Origin: Petasospora fabianii
Lineage: Eukaryota > Ascomycota > Saccharomycetes > Phaffomycetales > Wickerhamomycetaceae
Reading direction: 5' to 3'
Length of the DNA: 64,000 nucleotides
Assembly (NCBI GenBank): GCA_022641835.1
Contig: CP048725.1
Coordinates: forward strand, 1 to 64,000
Numbering within the stretch: the stretch's first letter is position 1; the number at the start of each line of letters is the position of its first letter. Shown piece by piece: positions 41,816-52,400 of this stretch. The translations under genes and the position numbers were made by a program. Below the pieces are notes generated by a model. The model was not told where the DNA came from and made no database searches. It saw nothing but the letters and a program-made list of their open reading frames with translations.

Positions 41816-43201
41816 TTACTGGGAACCGCCGCGCTTGGACAATGCTTCACGGTAATATGAATCAACACCAAAGTGACTAAGATACTCAATGGCACCAGCA
41901 TCACCTTCCGCATGGAAGATTCCCCATTTCTTGAAGTGAAACTCTCTCAATTGTCCTTCCCATAAAAGTTCACACTTATTACCGCTCAGATCAATGTCAC
42001 TTCCGTCCCCAACTTGCCATTTGATTCTCTTTAATAGAAGGTTCTTGTAGAATCTTATACTCTTTTCACTTCCTTCAACCACGATCAAAACAAGTGTTTC
42101 ACCATAAAGTGCAGTCCCCACAAGTCCAAGTTGTTGAGCATTCGTATCCACTTTGAATCTATGACTAGGATGCTCCAATTTGTCAACAATGAACACAGCA
42201 CTGTAATAACCCTTCTGGATATCCTTCTCTTTCTTCTGTTCAATCTTTTCATGCTTCTGCTCCTTAGTCAATTTTCTTTCCTCATTTGTAGCCTCGTGTT
42301 GCAATCGTCTTGCCTCAACTTCCTGCCTGACTCTCTTCTCCACCGCTGTTGGATCCTTGATAGCCTCATTGGTCAACGCACTCATAAGATTACTCAACTT
42401 GACCTTGGGCGGAGGTGGAGCCTCCAAACCCAGCTTGATCCGATCTTGTTGTTCCTGATACCGTTCTGCTCTTTCATTTCTTCTTTTTCTTTTCATCTCC
42501 TTTTTGGTCAAATGTGGAGCCTTTGTCTCTGGAACATGACTCTCCCATGGTGCAGGGATCGGCACTGGATGTTGCAAATATAACGAAACTTTCTCAACTT
42601 GAGGTTTATCATAATCACCACTTTCCAAGAATTCCAAATCCCACCATTCAACAGCAGGGGGAGCATCAGGCTTGTACTTCTCCTCATGAATGTTCAAATC
42701 TGGCTCAAGACCAGCCTTTCGTCTCATCTCATCTAATCGTCTCTTCTTCTCCTCGAGTTCCTTCTGCTTACGCAGTTGTTCAGCCTGTGCAATATACTGC
42801 CCCTTTTCAGAGAACTTCAGTTCACGTTTTCGACGTGTCGTAGAGATTGAAGAAAGATAAGGATTCACCTGAAATCCACGGGCATTGACTCTTTGAAGGT
42901 TGGGATTCTCGATTGGAAGTGGCGTGGACATTGGTTTGCCCGTGAGGAGCGGATGCAGCTCAACATCAAGACCACGACCTGTAGGTTTGGACTCTGGTGG
43001 AGAGACAGATGTTGCTGGTGACATAGCAGGAGGTGTAACTTGTTGCTTTTGTGCTTCTTTAGCGGCTTTGGCAGCCTTCAGCTGGGCAATGCGTTCTTTG
43101 GCCCGTCGTATCTTGTCTTCTTTATCTGATGCAACATCCGATTTGGGCCTTTTCAGATCTGGGACTTCACCCGCTGTATCATTGGGCCTCTTTGGAGACA
43201 T
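41816..43201 (-). CDS. PRP3: U4/U6 snRNP splicing factor Prp3
   Basis: Prp3 binds the U4/U6 duplex and U6 3' region and helps build the U4/U6.U5 tri-snRNP. The 461-residue length fits yeast Prp3 (469). The N-terminal 80 residues are charged and alanine-rich (IRRAKERIAQLKAAKAAKEA). The Prp3 domain (about 95-320) begins NPYLSSI and includes PAVEWWDLEFLES-like and LTKKEMKRKRRNERAERYQE segments. The C-terminal ferredoxin-like DUF1115 domain (about 340-455) contains YYSAVFIVDKLEHPSHRFKV, LLLKRIKWQ and CELLWEGQLREFHFKKWGI. The start is the first ATG. It depends on the same splicing machinery as the four intron-bearing genes in this window. Confidence 0.95.
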   Translation of the reverse strand: MSPKRPNDTAGEVPDLKRPKSDVASDKEDKIRRAKERIAQLKAAKAAKEAQKQQVTPPAMSPATSVSPPESKPTGRGLDVELHPLLTGKPMSTPLPIENPNLQRVNARGFQVNPYLSSISTTRRKRELKFSEKGQYIAQAEQLRKQKELEEKKRRLDEMRRKAGLEPDLNIHEEKYKPDAPPAVEWWDLEFLESGDYDKPQVEKVSLYLQHPVPIPAPWESHVPETKAPHLTKKEMKRKRRNERAERYQEQQDRIKLGLEAPPPPKVKLSNLMSALTNEAIKDPTAVEKRVRQEVEARRLQHEATNEERKLTKEQKHEKIEQKKEKDIQKGYYSAVFIVDKLEHPSHRFKVDTNAQQLGLVGTALYGETLVLIVVEGSEKSIRFYKNLLLKRIKWQVGDGSDIDLSGNKCELLWEGQLREFHFKKWGIFHAEGDAGAIEYLSHFGVDSYYREALSKRGGSQ

Positions 43202-43429
43202 TATTTGATTTGAAAATAGGAAAAGGTTAGACAGAGACAGTCTGAAAGAGGTGCTGTTTACCTTCTGTGCTATGATGAAGTTCTTGCATCAAATCAAATG
43301 TTCGCGAAGCCGATGAGATGGCCCCCAGACCATAGACCATAGATTCCTCCCACAGTAATAATCGCATCTACATTATCACACCTTTATCAAACAATAAATC
43401 AATTTTCACTAAATTACAAATATCATAAA

Positions 43430-46400
43430 TCATGCCAAACCGAAACCTTCGTGACCTTCAGTAATAGCAATCAACAATGCACGTCTCAAAGTTTCATAAG
43501 AATCGTAAGCTGGCAAATCAATCTGGTTGAAACAGGTGTGAGACTGTGGCAAACGGTCAGTTCTTCCAAAGTCCTTGTGAATACTGAACTTGGTTGCACC
43601 ACTTGCACCTTCCAATTCTTTGAAACCATTGAGTGGGACCTTACTGGTACCAGTAGCAAACTGTAACAATTTGGCACGCTCCTCCTTGTCAAAGGAACGA
43701 ACAGCTCTCCAGAAGTAACCAACCTCCTTAGAGTTGCTATTGTAGTTGACATAGGTGGTGTTGTTCTTCCAGTCATCAACATCGATATCTGGCAAGCCAG
43801 AAATTAACAACTCCAACTCCTGCTCATCAAAGATGGCAATTAGCTCCTTTGGAATCACCTCATGGAAACCCTGGAGGAAGTTGTCAACCTGTTCCTCAAC
43901 ACTCTTCTGGAGACGGTACTCAACAACAAGACGAACATACTCATGTTTGTTCTCCTCAGTGACAGAAATATCTCTTCCACCAGGCACCAAGTCAATAGTC
44001 TTGACTTCACCATAGTCATCAGTCTCAACAGAGAAAGTTTCAATGATGACGTCAGTAATGTCATTCTCCAACATCCACATCAGGGAGTTGTAGTATTCGA
44101 GATCAATAGTTTCCAGATCCTTTAACGACACAGGTCTTCCCAAGATACTCTTGTAGACATCTCTGGAGAAGTGACAATCCAAGAAACAACCATCGTATAG
44201 AGCCTTACCGATCACTCTACCAATAAACTTGAAGAACGATAGGTGCTCTGGGTTGACCCAAGATGTTCTGTTTGGATGGAATGTGGTCTTGTCAGAAGCA
44301 ACTGGAAGGAATAAAGCGTAGTCTGGGTTGAACATTTGTCTGGACAAAACCTGGTACCACTCTCTCGTAACACCACCGGCATCGACACCAGCCTCGTTCT
44401 TGAAGCTTATATCTAACTTGGCATTGCGGAACTCTTCCTTGGGCTTGAAGAAAAGAGAGCGGTAGGAGTCCAAGAATACTTGGTCACGACTAACGTTCAC
44501 AGCAAGGGTCACCTTCTCAGAATCATCAACATGCAACTGACGGTCAAAGTAGTTCTTCTTGTTGTCAAATTCCAAGATCTTTGGATTCTTGACCAGCATG
44601 GCGAATGGACCGCTCATCAACTTAGCATTGGATCTCACCATCTGATTCAAGATCTTCTTGTGCTTGTTGGTGAAAGAGAAGAACAGGTCTTCAATGCGCT
44701 CATTGGTGAAATCACATTTTTGACTCTCATACTTGAGGGCATCCTTGGCTTGAAGTTCCTTCACCTTGCTGTGCTTGCAGACAACCATCAATGCTTCAAT
44801 CAGTGGAAGAACCGTGGTAGCCATATGAGTAATGTTCTTGTTAGCCTCGAAGAGATCCAAAGCATCACTCAAGCTACCCCACAAAGATCCAAGACTCAAG
44901 TTGTTGTAGAGTTTAGTCAGCTCCTTGTTTTCGACAGACTGTTCATCGCCATCAGCCCCTGCCTTACCGCCAAACAGATAGTCCAGAGCAGTCAAGACTC
45001 TCAATAACTTGGACTGAACTGAACTAGACGATGTGAACTTCAGCATGATGTCAGCGTCAAAGTCAGTAGAGTCCTCGCCATTCTTGGCCAAGAGGTCAAC
45101 CATTACACGGATATCAGCAATCAGAGTTTCAGCTAAGCCAGTAGCATGTCTTGACAGCTCGTTGGAGAACACGTTGTGAGCCTTGACCACCAACAAGTTT
45201 TGCATGGCACTCAAGGTTTGCTGGAAGGTACGACTGGAGCAGTCATCTGAGACCAAGATGGTCACGACGTTCTTCAAGGAACCACCAACAATGTTTGGAA
45301 GCTCGATCTTCTTTTTGTTATCCTTGGAATCTTGGACCTTCTTCATGGCCGTGAGAGGACGAGTGGTGATTTGAATGATTCTAGAGAGCAAGTCCATCAG
45401 CACAGACTTCTCCTTCACAAGAGAAAGCTCTAGGAGGCTCAGTAAAGTGTTGAGTGGGTATTTGGACGGTTTCACAAGGTGTGGCTTCTTGGCTGATGCA
45501 CCCTTCTTTGACAAAGTGATAGGCTCATGCTCAGTCAAGAAGAAGTATCTCAGTTGTGGATCTGACTCAAGCAAGAATTGAAGCGCTTCAAGCACCTGAC
45601 ATGCAATGACAAATGGCGAACCTCTGAGGGGAGTCGACATGTGCACATGTGAACCCTTCGGCTGTAGAGGCGTTGAAGGCGTGCGTGGCGTGCCACTGAT
45701 CTTGGATACACCTGACGTGGAACCCTGTACTGGTTGTCTGGATCTCATGGATATATGTGAAAAAGTTTTCTCCAAAGCATCTTGACTGGCAATGCCGTCT
45801 TGGAGAATAGCCAAGAGCAAGCCAAGAACTTCAGCTCTGGTCTGTTTGTTGATGCACAATTGCCCAAGAAGAGAATACAAGTGTCTTCTACCATTGAAAG
45901 ACCGAGGACTGAAAATGTATCTCAACAACGAAGCAACACCAGCCTTATCGAGCAACGGAGTGAAAAACATCTTCTGCTTTTCATCCTTCTTCACAGGGTC
46001 AGCTGCTTGTTCAGTCGAGGTACCAGCATCTTCGGTAGCATCAGCAGCACCATTTGCAGCAGCAGCAGCTCTCAACCTGTTGTCGACTACTTCCTGGGTC
46101 AGGATCTCCTCTCTTATGTTGTCTGGAAGTGCATCCAAGAAGTCCTGATCAATCTCTCGGTTAGCATGACCATCTTGTGATGCTTGAGCACGACGTTCTC
46201 TGATATGCTGTGTGAGAACATCCTCCCTCATATAGTCCGGAAGAGCTTCGAAAAATTCTGGGTCAATTTCAGTGCCTCTGATATCAACCTGTCTGTCACC
46301 GACCATTACCCAAACCGGCTCTCTGTTGGACTCTGTTCCACTTTGTATTTCTCCAGCAATCTCAGCATTGGCCTGCTCTTCTGCAAGCTTACGTCTTCTC

Positions 46401-49400
46401 TCTTCCTCTTCTGCCTTGCGCTTGTTCTCCTCCTCTTGACGACGTGCGTCCTCCTCTCTCCGTTTAGCCTCGAATGCCTCAAGACTTGGAGCAAATGCTC
46501 TGTTGATGATAGAGTTTACCACCCTGCTTGGATCATTCTTGTTGAAGAATGTTGATGCGAACGTGTTATATCTCTCACGCGTTGGCATGATCTTGAGCTC
46601 GGAAGGTCCACGACGACCAAGACCTGTTGGTAAGAAATCAAACCCAGTACGGCCATGCGCTCTCTCCACAAAGTCAACGAAGTAGTTGTAGTAGGCTTCA
46701 AGTGAGCTTGGAGAACCTGAGTTCCCATGGTATCTCTGATGGAAGAGGTGACTCAAGTTAACAACTCCGGTGCCATTCAAAGAAGATGAGTGTGCACTTC
46801 TGGCGCGGATCCGGTCTGGACGAGAGAACAAACGGGATGAACCAATGAGCTCTTGGATATCTCCCAGACTGTCCTCATCATCGGAGTTGAACATGGACTC
46901 AACGTCCTCTTCAGATTCGTCACGAATGTCATCAAAGCCACCCTGGACTACCCTCCATCTGTTGTTCGTGTTTTGGGACCCAGACCCAACATTTAGAGCT
47001 TCGTCCAGATCAGCATCAAGATCCACAGAGATCACGCCATTTCTAGAAACGATAGCAGAGTTGGAGCCTCGCTGAGGCTCATCGACTTCGTCGTTGGCCA
47101 GCTGATCCAGAGTGTCATCAATATCAGACTCAAGAACGATCTCAGCCTCTTCATCAGTGAGGAAATCGCCCTCCTCACTATTATCATCATCGTCACCACT
47201 CAAGTCATCCAGGTCAGGAACAATGTCGTAGCGAATGTAACCGTCGTCATCATGGTCCTCCATATCCTCGTCAGAATCCGACTCAGAGTCTGAGGTCTCA
47301 TCTTCAGAGTTATCGGAGGATGAGCCATCAGAGTCAACGACCTCACCATCATCACTCTCAAGCATGTGTGGTTCATCATCCAGATCGTCATCTTCTTCAC
47401 TGTAAACAATCTCAATTGAGCCATCCCCTGCCATAGCCTCTTCCAGATCCTCAATATCCTCTTCATCTTCCTCATCGTAGCTGGCATTTTCATCATCGAA
47501 CCCTTCTTCCTCGGAATCGATTTCAGCAACGTCGTACATGCCGAGCGTAGAATTCTGGAACAGATCTGGGGTCTCATCTTTGAAGTCATTTTCATCTTCC
47601 TCAACCTCCTCCTCGTCAACTCCACTCGATGGGTTAGAAGACCTGAAAAGATCTTGGTGTCTGACCTTCACATCAGCAAGAGAGCTCATGACAGAGAGAA
47701 TGGAATCCAAGAGGAAAGCGTGACCAGCATAGTTGAGATCAACCTCAGAGAGAATAGTGCTGAGAGTTGTTTGCAAGTTGCTTTCAATGACAGTAACAGC
47801 AATATGGTATGAGTCAAATTCAACAGTGTTGGAATCAAGATACTTTTCTCTTGTTGGCTTCAAAAGGGACTCAAACAATCGGCAGAGTGACGAAACTCTC
47901 AAAGTCATGGCTTTCAAGCTCATTGCAGATGCAGCAGCATCCTTAATGACTTTATGGATCGTATCAGTTGTGAATTTTCTGATAAAGGTCATATCAGGGT
48001 CAACTTTCTTAGGATCAACTTTGATGGTGGTCTGATCCACAGTGGATACGAACGCAATAATGGCACCTTGTGCCAGATCGGAGATGGCCTTTTTGCGCTC
48101 CCTTTCGCCTTCTGGGACATCTGCTGCAACATCTGTGATCAACTGGTGCAAGAAGAAGTTCAACGAAGTTGAGCGAGGCTTTGGAGAGTCATCAACACTC
48201 ACTTGGAAAAGTTGTTTTTTGGAGAAAGTGAGGAATTCGAGTTTGCTCTGCTTGTAGGACACTAGGAGCTCGGTGATGACCTTCAATAAAAAGATCATAT
48301 AAGCACAGTGCTTGTTCTTAGTGATGTCTGATTTTGGTGGTTTGGCCGTCTCAGACTTTTCCTTCTCCTTCAGGAACTGCTCGGTTTCCTTCTCTGTCAA
48401 AGGAGGATCGGTGTACCAGTCGTTCTTGGAAGTCGACATCAGTTCGGTCAACAAAAGATGAACGATCCCAGTATGGTCTTTTAGAGACGATCCGGGATCA
48501 CCACCGGTGCTTGGTGCATTCTCAATTTCAGTTTTCTCATCATCCTGAGAAGAGTCAATCAACTTAGTGGTGAGATTCTTGAGACTTGAGTTGGTGAAGT
48601 CTGTGAACCTGGCTCTCTTGGACATTTCCTCGATAAAAAGTTCTGGGGCACGGATAACAGCACCGCTAGCCTCCTTGACAACACTGAGCAAGTCTCTTGA
48701 CTTCACCCGGTCGTCCTTCTTAGACTTTGATTGATACTGTCTGTTGATCTCACGAGCAACAAAGTCACGAATATTGTTCTCAGTCTCACAACATTTTCTA
48801 ACGAGGTACACGAACGATGTGTGAAGGGCAAATGGTCTCTCGTTCTCCTCAAGCTGTGGATAAGAAATGGCTTTCAAAATCTTTTGGACAACTCCAGACT
48901 TGGAAACCTTGACAGCCGTGACAGGAGATGATGCATAAGCAGAAAGCAATCGAGAAAGTGGGAGTGCGGAGCGGACACTGGTGATCTCTGGAACAGAAAC
49001 AATAACATTAAACAAGCGAGATGAGGTCTCAGAATCCACTTTGAAGCAAGCCGGAGCTTTTGGCGTAAATGCAAGAGACGATGAGACCTCCAATTTCTCG
49101 AGATCTGGAAGCTGGGAACCATAAACAATCTTGACACATACCGAAAGTGCATCGGCAAACCAGTCACAGTTGACATATTCCGGCTTCAAAACCTCCACAA
49201 CAAAGGACATGAAGTCTTCAAGTGCAGCATGTGATCCATAGAACACGGTGTCGTTGGAGACAAGGGCACAGAAGAGACTGAGCATGGCCGACAGGCTCTT
49301 GGAATTCTCAGCAGAAATATCAAAGGAGTAAATGAACTCAAGTATAGTGTGAAGAACATTAGTCTCAAAGGTGGCAACATTACTCTTACCCAATCCCAAG

Positions 49401-52400
49401 AACGAAGAGATAAAGAATTCAGCAATCTGCGTCGACGCCAACTTCGGGTAGAGCTGACAGACCAGCAGCATCTGATCAACAATGAAGTCATTCTTCATTT
49501 GGCGAACATCTTCAAGCTCGGTTAAAGTGTGATAGTGTTCGAACTGAGGTTCAGCAAGCTGTGGTTCCTTGATGGTATACTCCAAGTTCTCAGCGTTTTG
49601 ACGAACAAGATCCCACTTCTCACGGCTTGGAATTCCTTGGGGGATATCCTCTGACTCCAGTTCAGCAAGACTTCCACCAGATCTCGAGATGAAGGCAGAT
49701 GCCTCCTGCTGAGAGAGCCCAAGGTCCATGAGGTATTGGATACGAGAACGTGGAGTCTTGACTCTGAGCCAATCAATTTGGAACAACGACCCATCTGACT
49801 GGTTCAAGTTTCTCTCACCACTCGTGGAATAGATGTTCTTCGAAAGCTTGACAACCTCAGTTATCACAGCCTCCGGTGCTTTCTGTTGGTCTTCCTCGAA
49901 TGAACCAAACATGTGCTCACTCAAAATACGCTCAAGTACACCGAAACCCAAAAGCTTGGACTGAACAGCAAAAGAAGCAGCCAAGTTGTTGGCGTTGATG
50001 GTCAGAGCACCGCTCCAGTTTCCTTCATAGAATAGATGGCTGTTGTGGACAGTACCGAGAGACTCGTAAACGGTAATCTTGTTCAAGAAGACAAGGATGT
50101 TCATGACAATCGAGATGACAATACTCTCCTCGGTATCTTTCACATATGACAGATCCTTGATTTCAGAGATCTTGGCGGCATCCAGCTCGTTCATCTTCTC
50201 CCAGAAGTGAAGCAAACCTTCCTTGATCTTCGAAAAGCCACCGGCTTGGAGGAACATAATGGCACCGAGTGTGATAACCTTGTCACTGTTAGGATCAGTC
50301 AAGCAATACTGCAATGAGTATATCAAATCCAGATAAAGACTTGGCTTACTAAAGAGCTTAGGATCACAGAAGTCAGCAAAAATGCTCGTGATCTCCTGAG
50401 AAATCAACACAGAGAAACCACGGAAAGAGTCCAATGTGAAGTCCTGTCTTGAAGTGGATGGAAGCATCAACAATGTGTTGAAGAGTACAACAATGGATGT
50501 ATGAAGACGATGACCAACAAGACGGACCTGGCAAGAGTTTTTGAACTTGGCAGATGTTTTGTCGAACTTGGTGTTGAGATCCTTTGGTGGTTCCTGCTGA
50601 TATATGCGCAGAGGCGGGAAACCATCATCATACTGAGTCATCATAGTCTCATCAGCGACCGCAGAAGGCATTGACGTGCGCAATGCAGACTCTTCAACTG
50701 CAACCCTCTTCAGAAGCTTACCAAGATTCTTGATCAACTTCACCCCCATATCATCGGAGAAGAACGTGGCCAACTGATCGACACGAGTAGACGACAAAGA
50801 TGAGGGGTTGCAGAAAACATCAACGAATGCGAAGAGAACATTGTTAGCCGTGATGAGACGGTTGAAGAGGTCATCACTCTTCTCAGCATCACCATCCAAA
50901 GTCTGGAAGACTGAACACTCATCCGTTGAAGTGAAGTAGTCGGCAAGCTTCTCAACGCGCTTTGAAATCTCATTAACAAGTTCTCTTGGAGCATACTCCC
51001 GTCTCTCATCATCAAAGAACTTGAGCGCACCGTTGATTGGGTAGAGAGCGTTAGAGAAGAGGTAGTCGAAAGGAAGGTTCTTGGCAGTAATCAATGGTAT
51101 CCACTTCTGGATGGGCACGCGGTTCATGAGAGTAACCCATGATCTTCCTTGGATACTGTTTCCCAAAGCAACAGCCGCATTTTCCATTATATAGGCAGCC
51201 TCAATCGATTCCCATGTGTCCAAAGGTTTAGAACCTTCTTCGTTCTCGATGACTTCGTCATCCTTGCTGTGATAGAAAGAGCCATTTGGCGATTGATAAA
51301 TTTGTGGACGTGGGAGGCTATCAGCGCCTGTTCTTGGCAAGCGATCAATCAATGAGATCATTTCATCCTCGATGATTGGCTTGAAGTCAGGATAATGTCT
51401 CGCTAATTCATCGATGGCATTTCCCAATAACTCTGAGGAGTCATCCTGGACAAGAACCTTGGCAAAGCTTTGATTGTCAAAGATGGTGAAGAGCTTAGGA
51501 ATCAACTTTTTGTCTTTCACCTTTTGGAGACCATCATTGTTCAATGCAATAGCGCCGATGCTGCTTGGAAGACTGAGCAGCAAATCGGCAGACTTCCCAA
51601 AGAATGACTCAAAGTTGTCGACAATGATATCGATAACACCAGCCTCCTTCAAGATTGGGTATGACGTTGGTTCGTTGTGGATAATTAGACTGACAATGTT
51701 GATGGCGAGAGTAATGAGTGTGTACCCAAAGACGGATGTGTTCAACAAGATCTTGTTCAAGTGTCCAAGGAGAGGCGAGTCAAACAAGTTCCTGGCGCGG
51801 TCACCACTCTCTTTTTGAATGAGATGTTGCACAAATCGCAAGAGTGACCGGATCAGGTTGGCCTGTTTGAAGCTGATAGAGTAGTGCACAATCGAAAGAG
51901 TTGGTGGACCACCGGCGTACCCTGGATTCGCTAAAGCAAAGTCAATTTCAGATCCGACCGCTGCAATGAGTTTATCGTATCCTTTACTCTCCCTGAAAAG
52001 GGTGACATGATCACTGTTGCCAGAAACGAGACCTTCCAAAAGATGAATGGCAGCAGCACATGTTCCCTTGAAATCGGTAGGAAGATGAATAAACTCGCTG
52101 AGATGTTGAATCAAACCAGCCGCAACAAGAATACTGGACAAGCTCTTCGTCGACACCAAGTAGGCAATGAGATTGAAGAAGAACAAATTAAATTCTTCAA
52201 AGACCTCTTCAGATCTGTTTTCTTTGAGCTGCTTAATGATGACTCTCAAGTTCTGAAAGACCAAACCATGCGAAACACTTCCTCCTAAACCTCTGACAAT
52301 CTCACTTGACCATGTCTTCTTGGCAGCAATGCATTCCAATGACTGAACGGCTGCAAGCCTGACGTTTCTAGGGACAACATTTTGGAGGTTGACCAAGTCG

